DNA from: UBA6144 sp964399165
GTDB taxonomy: Bacteria; Bdellovibrionota; Bacteriovoracia; Bacteriovoracales; Bacteriovoracaceae
Reading direction: 5' to 3'
NCBI GenBank assembly: GCA_964399165.1
Contig: CAYNPO010000006.1
Span: 1 to 64,000 of the forward strand
Length of the DNA stretch: 64,000 nucleotides
The notes beneath the pieces are model-generated. The model did no database searches and was not told the DNA's origin. It saw only the letters and a list, made by a program, of their open reading frames with translations. Shown here piece after piece: positions 42,398 through 50,202 of this stretch. A program made the position numbers and the translations under genes. Within the stretch, counting starts at the first letter, position 1. Every line of letters begins with the position of its first letter.

Positions 42398-42793
42398 TCA
42401 GCCCCCCAGGGGCTCGTCGCCCTGATAGGTCTCGAGCTCCTCCTCGGGAACGATCTCGCTTCTGCATGAGCGATGGGGACGGGCGAGATGGCCCTCCACC
42501 AGGCGGCCCCACTCCCGGTAGCGTCGCCCATAGCGCACGCGCCAGTCGGTGATGGAGAAGCCGCCCTCCACCAGTACGGCGTCGCCGTAGCCGGCCCGGC
42601 GCCCGCGGGAGTCACACAACTCCTGGGCGTCGATCCAGGCCTCTCGGCGGGTGGTGGCGGTGATTTTCACGCGGCCGAGGCTTTCCAGCCAGGGACCGAA
42701 GTTACCCACGCAGAGGGCCTCGCAGACCTGGGCGGGCACTTCGGCCGCCAGGGCGGGGGTGGTGAGGAGCATGGCGAGTATCAGGCGTTTCAC
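42398..42793 (-). CDS. small Cys-rich secreted protein
   Basis: A 131-residue protein starting with GTG at 42793, chosen because AAGGAG lies 7 bases before it and it opens on a signal peptide (VKRLILAMLLTTPALAAE). The mature part contains four Cys: QVCEALCVG, ELCDSRG and SCRSE. No family is recognised. It lies between the 2OG-oxygenase gene and the four tandem paralogues, and its start is 14 bases after the last of these, so it belongs to the same operon. Confidence 0.68.
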   Translation of the reverse strand: MKRLILAMLLTTPALAAEVPAQVCEALCVGNFGPWLESLGRVKITATTRREAWIDAQELCDSRGRRAGYGDAVLVEGGFSITDWRVRYGRRYREWGRLVEGHLARPHRSCRSEIVPEEELETYQGDEPLGG

Positions 42794-42806
42794 GGAATTC
42801 TCCTTA

Positions 42807-44012
42807 TCAGTTGAGGCAAGCGGCGCGGTCGGCGCCGAGGCGGTTGGCACGGTGGTTGAACAAAGCCGATTCTCCTGCGGTAAGGGCGCCATCGGGCAAG
42901 CGGGCGAGTTCGGCTCGGGCCGCGGCGACAGTGCGCCGGCAGGCCCGGCCATTGAAAGGCGTGGCGGCCAAGGCTGCGTCGATGCGTCCGAGCAACGTCA
43001 AGCGCTCGCGAGAAACGTCTTCCGGCAAGTTAAGGACCACGTCGCCCCCGACCGCCAGGTTGAGGACCTCAGTAGGCATCACAAAGCGCATGGGGCCGGG
43101 CTGCGGTCCCTGGCGGGCCGGTCGGATGACCACGTCGCGGTCCATCTCGGCCAGGCGGATGGTCAAAGGGCGCGTGAGGTTCTCACCGACCGCGGTCGCC
43201 CAGCGCAAGGCGTGTTGTTGGTATTGGAAGAAGCAGGTGTGGGAATAGCATCCTGCCAGGAGGGCGTCAGTGGCCCGGGCGGCCATGGGACGGAGAACCT
43301 CGACGTTCCTGAACGGAATGTAACCGTATTGGGGACTAGGTTGTACGAACCGATACGTGTCATACATGTTGCGGGAGTCGGGGTTGGTGGGCCCATAGCG
43401 CAAGGCCGAGACCTGGCCACGCCCGGTCACCACGTTCACGACGGGCGTGAAAGTGTAGACGGGAAGGCAGGGGTTGTACCGGCAGTCCCTACCAGTGCGC
43501 TCGAAGGTGCCGCTGTACTGGGCGAGGCCACCCACGTGGGACTCCACGTAGGCGTTGGACATGGAACCTGCATAGACGGTTTCCACCACAGTGGGGACGT
43601 CACCCAGCGGGGCATAGAGCCGCTCCACCAGGCGTCCGTAGTCGCGTTGCTTGGCCGCGGCCAAGACCCGGATCTGGTTTTCCAGGTTGGCTAGGATGCG
43701 CGGGCGGGATTCACCCCGGTAAGCGAGGGCCAAGTTGTACTGCCCCACCAGCACTTGCAGGGGCGCCAGGATCTGGCCGCGCACGTCGGCCTCGAAGGCC
43801 CGCAGCTCGGCGTCGATGCTGGCGTTGAAGACGCGCAGCTTGGCGTCCAAGTCGGGGCTGGAGGTGGTGCGGGCCCGCAACGTCTCCATCTCTTGGATGG
43901 CCAAGCGGATGGCGTCCTGGGTGAGGCGGATTTGTTCCGCTAGGGGTTCCGTCTGGGCGCCCACAGCGCCGCTGAGGCAAAGGGCGAGGAGGGCTGTACG
44001 TGCGGTTTTCAT
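42807..44012 (-). CDS. tandem secreted paralogue 4 of 4
   Basis: A 401-residue secreted protein (signal MKTARTALLALCLSGAVGAQ). The mature N-terminus is predicted helical (TEPLAEQIRLTQDAIRLAIQEME) and shared with the three upstream genes. The middle carries GCYSHTCFFQYQQHALRW and the end has ADGA...GADRAACLN. This is the most diverged member of the set. AAGGAAAC precedes the ATG at 44012. Family unknown to me. Confidence 0.72.
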   Translation of the reverse strand: MKTARTALLALCLSGAVGAQTEPLAEQIRLTQDAIRLAIQEMETLRARTTSSPDLDAKLRVFNASIDAELRAFEADVRGQILAPLQVLVGQYNLALAYRGESRPRILANLENQIRVLAAAKQRDYGRLVERLYAPLGDVPTVVETVYAGSMSNAYVESHVGGLAQYSGTFERTGRDCRYNPCLPVYTFTPVVNVVTGRGQVSALRYGPTNPDSRNMYDTYRFVQPSPQYGYIPFRNVEVLRPMAARATDALLAGCYSHTCFFQYQQHALRWATAVGENLTRPLTIRLAEMDRDVVIRPARQGPQPGPMRFVMPTEVLNLAVGGDVVLNLPEDVSRERLTLLGRIDAALAATPFNGRACRRTVAAARAELARLPDGALTAGESALFNHRANRLGADRAACLN

Positions 44013-44030
44013 GGTCAAGTTTCCTTCACG

Positions 44031-45233
44031 TTAGTCGAGGCACGCGGCGCGGTCTGCGCCGAGGGCGTTGGCACGGGATGCGAACAGGGCGGATTCGGCG
44101 GGGGAGAGGCCTCCCTCGCGCAGGCGGGCGATCTCCGCTCGCGCAGCGCCCACCGCCGCTCGGCAGGCGCGGAGGTCGAAGGGGGCACTGGCCAGTGCGG
44201 CGTCCACGCGCCGGAGGAACGTCAGGCGTTCCGCGGGAACTTCTGCGGGCAGGGCGAGCACGACGGAATCGGCGTTGACGCCCATCAGGCGGTCGGCGAG
44301 CACCAGGTAGCGCGCGCTCCCGTCGGTGGATTCATGGCTGCGCTGGATGCGCACGCTCTCCCCGTCGGCGAGCCGGATGGTGATGGGACGGCCCAGACGG
44401 TGGGTGATGACGACTTCCCAGCTCATGGCCGTTTGCTGTGATTGGAAGAAACACGTCACGGAGTAACACCCCTCGAGCAGGACCTGGTGGGTGCGGGCGA
44501 GGGAGTCGGCCAGGAAATGGTCCCGGCGGAAAAAGTTGTAGGCGTCGTAGCCGCCAGTCTCCTGGGGACGGGGGTAGTACCGGTACAACGACATTGCGTG
44601 ATCGGTGACGGCGATGGGAGCGCCCACGGTGAGAACTTCCACGCGACCGTTGGCACTGATGGCGCGCACCGCGGGGGTGAAGCGGTAAGTGCCGCCCAAG
44701 GAGCGAGAAAAAGTGCCGCTGTAGTGGGCGTTCTCGGAGTAGGATCGGCCCAAGGCCCTCCTAGCGGTTTCCTGGTCGGGGGAGCGCACGCTTTCCATGG
44801 CGAGGGGGAGCTCCCCCAGGGGGCGCGCCAGCGACTCCACCAGGCGGCCGTAGACCACGTTCTTAGATGCCGCCAGGGCGTCCAGCTGGGACTTGAGACT
44901 GCGGAGCAAATCGGCCTTGGCGCGTTCATTCAGGGTGCTGGAGCTTACGGTCGTGTTGTACTGGGCGATCAAGACTTGCAAAGGTGCCAGGATCTCGGAG
45001 CGAATTTTGCCCTCGTAGGCCTGCATCTCGGCAGCGGCCGCCGCGCTGAAGGCGCGGTACTTCGCCGCCCAGTCAGCGCTCTCGCCCACCCGCGCTTGGT
45101 GGATCTCGATCTCTTGCAGGGCGAGCCGGACAGCATCCTGGGTCAACTGGACCTGCTCGGCCACCGGATCGGTTTGGGCCAAGGAGGCGCAGCTGAGGGT
45201 CAAGGTGAGGAGGGCGGTGAAGCGGGTTTTCAT
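44031..45233 (-). CDS. tandem secreted paralogue 3 of 4
   Basis: A 400-residue protein with the same plan: signal (MKTRFTALLTLTLSCASLAQ), TDPVAEQVQLTQDAVRLALQEIE, a central GCYSVTCFFQSQQTAMSW and a C-terminal LGADRAACLD. The start at 45233 is chosen over an ATG four codons upstream, because GGAACC lies just before it and the signal peptide then begins with MKT. The 5' flank is nearly identical to that of the next gene upstream, evidence of recent duplication. Confidence 0.75.
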   Translation of the reverse strand: MKTRFTALLTLTLSCASLAQTDPVAEQVQLTQDAVRLALQEIEIHQARVGESADWAAKYRAFSAAAAAEMQAYEGKIRSEILAPLQVLIAQYNTTVSSSTLNERAKADLLRSLKSQLDALAASKNVVYGRLVESLARPLGELPLAMESVRSPDQETARRALGRSYSENAHYSGTFSRSLGGTYRFTPAVRAISANGRVEVLTVGAPIAVTDHAMSLYRYYPRPQETGGYDAYNFFRRDHFLADSLARTHQVLLEGCYSVTCFFQSQQTAMSWEVVITHRLGRPITIRLADGESVRIQRSHESTDGSARYLVLADRLMGVNADSVVLALPAEVPAERLTFLRRVDAALASAPFDLRACRAAVGAARAEIARLREGGLSPAESALFASRANALGADRAACLD

Positions 45234-46595
45234 AAATGGTTCCATCAGTCCTAGGTTAGTTCAGGCAAGCGGCGCGGCCCGATCCGATGCCGTTGGCGCG
45301 GTAAGTGAACAGGGCAGTCTCGGCGGCGGAGATGGGGCCTTCGGGCAAGCGGGCGAGCTCGGCCTTGGCCGCGCGGACGGCGCGCTGGCAGTTGCGGCGG
45401 TTGAACGGCGTGCCCGTGACGGCGGCGTCGATGCGGGCGAGCACGGCCAAGCGGTCGGCGGAGACCTCGCCGGGGAGATCGCTCACCAGCTGGCCGCTGG
45501 TGGCGTGGCCCAGGAGCTGCCCGGCGATCACGTAGCGGTCCGGGGTGCCTTCGCGGTACTTGCGCCCCGCCGAGATGGTGAACACATTACCGTCGGCTGT
45601 GCGGATGGCGAGGTCCCGAGCCAGGCGGCTTTGCACCAACTGGTCCCACAGGCTCGCGGTGGCGATGGTCTGGTAGAAACAGGTGCTGCTGAAGCAGCCG
45701 TCCAGCAGCGCGTGGGTGAGCGGGTTGGCCGGTGCGGTCAGGAAGTTCAGTAGCGCGGTGGGGGTGGTGGTCTCACGGCCAAAGTCGCGCTCAAACAGCA
45801 GGTGACTTTCGGCGGTCACCTGGTTGAAGAAACCATTGGAGATGGACGGGCGCATGGTCGGGTGAATGAGGTCGTTCAACCCCCTCTCGGAGTTTTCTCC
45901 GAACCGTTTGAGGACAATCCGCTCCTCGGCGCCGCTGCCGCTGACGAGGAAGACCGCGGCTTCCGCGCGGAACTTGTTGGAGCAATAAGGGCGGCCGCCC
46001 CCCAAGACGATGCTGTCGAAGCTGTATTCGCAGTGGCGGCCGGCGGGCGTCACCGTACCGGAGAAGTAGCCGTTGAGCCGCTCGGTGACATTGATCTCCT
46101 CGGAGACGAAGGGCTGCGTGCGCACCACCGCGGGGATGTTGCGCAAGGGGCGGTACAGGCGGATGGTCTCCTCACGGTACGCGTCACCCAGCTGGTCCAC
46201 CAGGGACGTGATCTGGTTGCCCAGGCTCCGCAGGGCCGGGGCCTGGGGGCCCGCGCTTCGGTAGAGGGCGTTGTAGTTGGTGACCAGCACCTGCAGCGGG
46301 GTCAGGATGCGCGTGCGCACGTTGGCCTCGAAAGCGGATAGGGCCGCGGTGGCCTCACGGTTGAAGGCCGCCACCTTCGCCCGCACGTCCGCGGTGTCGG
46401 CGGGCTGGGTGGGACCATTCTCCAACTCCTGCACCGCCAGGCGAACGGCGTCTCGGGTGAGGCTAATCTGCTCGGCCACCGGATCGGTTTGGGCCAAGGA
46501 GGCGCAGCTGAGGGTCAGGGCGAAGAGAGCGGTAAAGCGAGTTTTCATAAATGGTCCCATCAGTCCTAGATTAGTTCAGGCACGCGGCGCGGTCG
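45186..46595 (-). repeat. tandem gene duplication with near-identical junctions
   Basis: The segments around 45186-45280 and 46498-46595, covering the end of one secreted-protein gene, the 22-base gap and the signal peptide of the next, are almost identical. They are about 1315 bases apart, one gene length. Further similarity covers the gene ends (C-terminal coding regions). The unit looks like a product of recent unequal crossing over. Confidence 0.75.
45256..46548 (-). CDS. tandem secreted paralogue 2 of 4
   Basis: A 430-residue protein: signal MKTRFTALFALTLSCASLAQ, then TDPVAEQISLTRDAVRLAVQELE, a Cys-containing middle (GCFSSTCFYQTIATASLW) and the end RANGIGSGRAACLN. It has an extra insertion of about 30 residues compared with its neighbours in the middle. 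Probably a helical N-terminus followed by a beta-rich domain. The gene is flanked by duplicated junctions. Confidence 0.75.
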   Translation of the reverse strand: MKTRFTALFALTLSCASLAQTDPVAEQISLTRDAVRLAVQELENGPTQPADTADVRAKVAAFNREATAALSAFEANVRTRILTPLQVLVTNYNALYRSAGPQAPALRSLGNQITSLVDQLGDAYREETIRLYRPLRNIPAVVRTQPFVSEEINVTERLNGYFSGTVTPAGRHCEYSFDSIVLGGGRPYCSNKFRAEAAVFLVSGSGAEERIVLKRFGENSERGLNDLIHPTMRPSISNGFFNQVTAESHLLFERDFGRETTTPTALLNFLTAPANPLTHALLDGCFSSTCFYQTIATASLWDQLVQSRLARDLAIRTADGNVFTISAGRKYREGTPDRYVIAGQLLGHATSGQLVSDLPGEVSADRLAVLARIDAAVTGTPFNRRNCQRAVRAAKAELARLPEGPISAAETALFTYRANGIGSGRAACLN

Positions 46596-47761
46596 GCGCC
46601 GATGCCGTTGGCACGGTAGGTGAAAAGGGCGGTCTCCGCAGCGGAGATAGCGCCTTCGGGCAAGCGGGCAAGCTCGGCTTTGGCGGCGTTCACGGCGCGC
46701 TGGCAGGTGCGGGCGTTGAACGGGGTGGCGGCAAGGGCCACGTCGATGCGGCGGAGCACGGCCAGGCGGTCGTCTGAGACGTCCCCTGGTAAGTTGATCA
46801 CCATGTTCCCACCTTGCACGCGGGTCAGGACCTCGCTGGCGATGACGATGTAGCGCGAAGTGCCGGCGCCAGGGTGGAACGGGCGGATGGTGATGTCACG
46901 GCCGTCAGCCAGGCGGATGTTCAGGTCGCGTGCCAAGGAAGAATCCACCATGGTCACCCACAAGATGGCATTGTTGAGGCTCTGGTAGAAACAGGTGCTG
47001 CTGTAGCAGTTTTCGAGGATGGTCCGGGTAGCCTGGCCATTAGGGCCGACAAGCGGATTACCCAAAAGTTGGCTGGCAACGATGGAGGAGGGGCTCAGAT
47101 TGGGCATTTGGATCGTGGACAAACTCTCCCGGCGGGTGTTCAAAGTGGGGCCTAGGCGCCATTCACGCGTGTTGGTGCCACTCACCAGGTTCACGGCGGG
47201 AGTGTAGTTGTAGGTGTTCCAGCAGTAACGGTTGCTGAAGAGACCTTCGCAGCTCTCGCCATTTTGGACCGCGTGTCCGCTGTATTCAGAGTTGTTGAGG
47301 ACGTTGGAGATAGTCTGGATTGCCACGGGAAGGTTACCCAGGGGGCGGTAGAGGGCGATCTTCTCCTCGTGGTAGGCGATTTCCCGTTCGGCAACATAGC
47401 TGTTGATCTGGCCTTGCAGGTTGGTGAGGATCTGGGCGCGGGTGGCTTGATTGTAGGTGGTGTTGCGGACCACTTGGTTGTACTGGTTCACCAGCACTTG
47501 GAGGGGCGCCAGGATGCGGGTGCGCACGTTGGCCTCGAAGGTGCGCAGGGCGGTGGCGGCGGCGGCGTTGAAGGCGCGGACTTTAGCGTCGCCGTCGGCG
47601 CTTTGCGTGCCTTGGTCCCGGGAGCCATTCTCGACTTCCTGGAGCGCGATGCGGACCGCATCCTGGGTCAGGCGAATCTGGTCGGCCACGGGGTCGGTTT
47701 GGGCCACGGCGGCGAAGCTCAGGGGCAGGGTGAGGAGGGCGATGAGTTTGAAGTTTTTCAT
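46571..47761 (-). CDS. tandem secreted paralogue 1 of 4
   Basis: A 396-residue protein with signal MKNFKLIALLTLPLSFAAVAQ, TDPVADQIRLTQDAVRIALQEVE, a centre with NCYSSTCFYQSLNNAILW and an end RANGIGADRAACLN. Conserved in all four paralogues are a C-x2-x-TCF pair of cysteines in the middle and one near the C-terminus, likely disulfides. AGGAGAATTTT precedes the ATG. It lies 24 bases downstream of the HExxH-type gene. Predicted secreted or periplasmic; function unknown. Confidence 0.75.
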   Translation of the reverse strand: MKNFKLIALLTLPLSFAAVAQTDPVADQIRLTQDAVRIALQEVENGSRDQGTQSADGDAKVRAFNAAAATALRTFEANVRTRILAPLQVLVNQYNQVVRNTTYNQATRAQILTNLQGQINSYVAEREIAYHEEKIALYRPLGNLPVAIQTISNVLNNSEYSGHAVQNGESCEGLFSNRYCWNTYNYTPAVNLVSGTNTREWRLGPTLNTRRESLSTIQMPNLSPSSIVASQLLGNPLVGPNGQATRTILENCYSSTCFYQSLNNAILWVTMVDSSLARDLNIRLADGRDITIRPFHPGAGTSRYIVIASEVLTRVQGGNMVINLPGDVSDDRLAVLRRIDVALAATPFNARTCQRAVNAAKAELARLPEGAISAAETALFTYRANGIGADRAACLN

Positions 47762-47785
47762 AAAATTCTCCTGTGTCCTTTTAGA

Positions 47786-49216
47786 TTAAAACTCGTAACC
47801 GAGGTTGATGTTGCTGCTCATGAACTCGTCCCACACGTCGCGCTCCACACCACTCTGGAGCATCCAGGCGGCGACGGCGCGCCAGAAGGAGGTGCCCAGC
47901 ACCCGGGCCTTGCGCACGGCCATGGCCTTCTCCTGGGCAGACACGCCTTCCAGGGCGTTGACCTGGGCGATGAAGTCCTGCACACCGAAGGCGCGGCGGA
48001 AGATGGGGTGGCCCACGGTGATGGCGGCTGCGGAACTCACGTCGCCGTCGATGAGGTAGCCGCGGACCAGGCCGAAGTAGGCGATCATCTCGGGGGCGGC
48101 GCGCTCAAAGCCGGTGGCGGCGAGAGTCTCGAGGGCGGTGAAGGGCGTGGTGGCGCTGCCATTCAAGGCCATGGCCTCAAAGCCCGGGGCCACGATTCGA
48201 CCTTGGCGGACCACGGGGGTCTTCTCGGCCAAGGACTCAAGGCTCAAGGTCACCAGTTGCTGCAGCCCCGTCTGGGTGGCGAGCCAGGCAGCGATGTTGG
48301 GCTGCAGGTCGGCCTCATGGGAGGCGTAGACTTGGCCCAGCACGCGGCGGGCGATGGAGCGTGAGCGGATCAGGATCGCCAGGCCGTTCACGTCGTCTTG
48401 GGCCAGGGCGGTCTCCACGATCTGGTCGACTTGATCCACGTCCAGGAGTTCGCGTTGGTACTCCACCAGGGCGTCGGCGGGGATGCGGTCGATGCTGGCG
48501 ATAAAGGCCGCGGGGTCGGCCTGGTTCGCGAGGATGGTCTTCTTTCCTTCGTAGCCTTCCAAGAGAAAGGTCACTTGGGCGCGGAAGGGGCGCAAGCGGG
48601 CCACGGTGGTGGGCAGGTGGGCGTCGTTCTGGCGCACGGCCAGGTGCAGGGCCGAGATGCCGATGTTGCCGTTGGCGGCGTCGGAAAGGCTGCGAACCAG
48701 GCTGCGTAGCTTGTGGTTGCGGCGGGCGGTGCCCCAGTCGATGAAGGAATGGGCTGCTTCGTGGACGGCCAGCCAGCCCTGGGACTCGGGCTGCAGGGAG
48801 CGGCGGACGGCGTCGTTGATATACACGTCGTTATTCAGGCGGATGGCCACCTGCTGGGTGGGGAGCTCGTAGGCCACCACCACGTTTTCGTGGCGCGGGT
48901 CGCGGGTGTTTACGCGGACCAGTTGACCGGTAAGGCAGTAATTAAGGAAGAGGATCTCACGTTTGATGGTGGCGGCGATATACCAGTCCACGCGGGCCAG
49001 TCGGTCCAGCACGGCGCCAATGCCCGGGGCCTGAGCGTACTCGTCTGCGCCGGTCTGCCAGCGGCAGACGGACTGGTCCACCAGGTCGCGCAGCTCAGGA
49101 TAGCCGTTCACGTCGACGGTTTCGCCGCCTCCGCGAGTGCCGTCACCCGCGCTTGCGAAGCTAGGGAAGGTGTGGAGCGCGCACAGCGCCCCGATCAAGA
49201 TCAGGGACTTTTTCAT
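47786..49216 (-). CDS. secreted protein with HExxH motif, paralogue 2 (longer)
   Basis: A 476-residue protein with a signal peptide (MKKSLILIGALCALHTFPSFA) and the same first part as the 38506-39489 protein: TRGGGE, ELRDLVDQSVC, VDWYIAATIKREILFLNYCLTGQL, VYINDAVRR and WLAVHEAAHSF (HEAAH at residues 152-156). The C-terminal 170 residues are additional. The ATG at 49216 overlaps the TIGR02147 stop by ATGA. Likely a zinc-dependent peptidase or a derivative. It stands before four tandem secreted paralogues, suggesting that it processes or works with them. Confidence 0.74.
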   Translation of the reverse strand: MKKSLILIGALCALHTFPSFASAGDGTRGGGETVDVNGYPELRDLVDQSVCRWQTGADEYAQAPGIGAVLDRLARVDWYIAATIKREILFLNYCLTGQLVRVNTRDPRHENVVVAYELPTQQVAIRLNNDVYINDAVRRSLQPESQGWLAVHEAAHSFIDWGTARRNHKLRSLVRSLSDAANGNIGISALHLAVRQNDAHLPTTVARLRPFRAQVTFLLEGYEGKKTILANQADPAAFIASIDRIPADALVEYQRELLDVDQVDQIVETALAQDDVNGLAILIRSRSIARRVLGQVYASHEADLQPNIAAWLATQTGLQQLVTLSLESLAEKTPVVRQGRIVAPGFEAMALNGSATTPFTALETLAATGFERAAPEMIAYFGLVRGYLIDGDVSSAAAITVGHPIFRRAFGVQDFIAQVNALEGVSAQEKAMAVRKARVLGTSFWRAVAAWMLQSGVERDVWDEFMSSNINLGYEF

Positions 49217-50049
49217 AGAATTTCCTTTGCAAGGGTTTTGGTGGTTTTCGTCAGGTTGAAGCAATTGACCTGCAGGTGGTAGACGTCGGTTGGCCCGCCT
49301 CCGTCTTCCTCACCGGCCAAGGCCAGCATGCGGTTGTAGTAGTCTTCCGTTATTTCCTTGGCGCGGGAGACCTTCGCGGGGGAAAAGGCGAAGGTCTCCG
49401 AGCCGTTGATCTTTTCTGCGGGGGTCTGGGTCTCGAGGGCGTCGATGGCCTTCTCGAGGAACTGGCGGTGGTAGCGGCGCAGGGCCTGGTTGATCTCCTC
49501 GCTGCCGGCGAGGAAGCGCTCCTCGGTCTTGCGGTATTTGCCGTTCTCATCCTTGGCCAGCATCCCCAGGCGCTCCAGCCGCTCGATGGCCACGTCGGCC
49601 TCGGCGGCACTGATGCCCAGGCGGGCCGCCACGTTCTTCGGGGTGAAGTCGAAGCCCTGAATGTAGGTCATGTTCAGGATCGGCAGGTGGTACCACTCGG
49701 AGATGACCTTGAAGACGTCCAGTGAAAGGTGGTGCACTTGCTGTTGCGGGCGGATGCGGTTGAGCTTGTCCAGGAGCTCGCTCTTGGCCTGGGGGCCCTT
49801 GGCGGACTCGTACTGCACCAGCGTGCAGAAGTACTCTTTCTCCTGCTCCCCCAGCTTGAGTTTGTTGGCGATGTCCACCGCGCGCTCAAACGAGAGGTTC
49901 TTGGTGCCCTTGAAGACCTGGCTCAGGGCCGCGTGGGAGAGCCCCAGGTGCTGGGCGAAGGCGCGCAGTGAGAACTGCGGGTTGGCCTGGATCTTCTCCG
50001 CCAACGTGGCCTTCAGGAAGGACCTGTAATTTTGCGTTTCGTAAACCAT
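49213..50049 (-). CDS. TIGR02147/DUF4423-type regulator heading the secreted-protein operon
   Basis: A 278-residue protein: YRSFLKATLAEKIQ, then an XRE-like helix-turn-helix (QFSLRAFAQHLGLSHAALSQVFKG), helical segments, and the family phrase EWYHLPILNMTYI with RLGISAAEADVAIERLERLGMLAKDENGKY, a second predicted winged helix. The ATG at 50049 has no ribosome binding site, and TTGGGC-17-TACAAG ends 7 bases before it, so the mRNA may be leaderless. It overlaps the secreted HExxH gene by ATGA and lies at the head of a run of at least ten minus-strand genes. Confidence 0.82.
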   Translation of the reverse strand: MVYETQNYRSFLKATLAEKIQANPQFSLRAFAQHLGLSHAALSQVFKGTKNLSFERAVDIANKLKLGEQEKEYFCTLVQYESAKGPQAKSELLDKLNRIRPQQQVHHLSLDVFKVISEWYHLPILNMTYIQGFDFTPKNVAARLGISAAEADVAIERLERLGMLAKDENGKYRKTEERFLAGSEEINQALRRYHRQFLEKAIDALETQTPAEKINGSETFAFSPAKVSRAKEITEDYYNRMLALAGEEDGGGPTDVYHLQVNCFNLTKTTKTLAKEIL

Positions 50050-50056
50050 GGGGTGG

Positions 50057-50121
50057 CTTGTAGCACGCCATGGCGCCACGCCCAAGAGTTAGGTTACCAA
50101 AGTGGTAGGCTCTGGTAACCA
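50057..50121. promoter_or_regulatory. promoter and TGGT/ACCA inverted-repeat array before the TIGR02147 gene
   Basis: For the minus strand: -35 TTGGGC at 50080-50085, -10 TACAAG at 50057-50062, 17-base spacer. Upstream, 50092-50099 GGTTACCA, TGGTA at 50103-50107 and TGGTAACC at 50113-50120 form an array of TGGTA elements, two in direct orientation 10 bases apart and one inverted. The 19-bp unit at 50103-50121 has TGGT-N11-ACCA form (on the minus strand TGGTTACCAGAGCCTACCA). Its centre lies 63 bases before the ATG. Confidence 0.55.
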
Positions 50122-50202
50122 CTGTGTAAGAACTTCCCTGTGCCCAATATTTGGTGTGATGGAGCGGGTTGCAAGCCATTGTAAATACGTGGAGGACATA
50201 GC

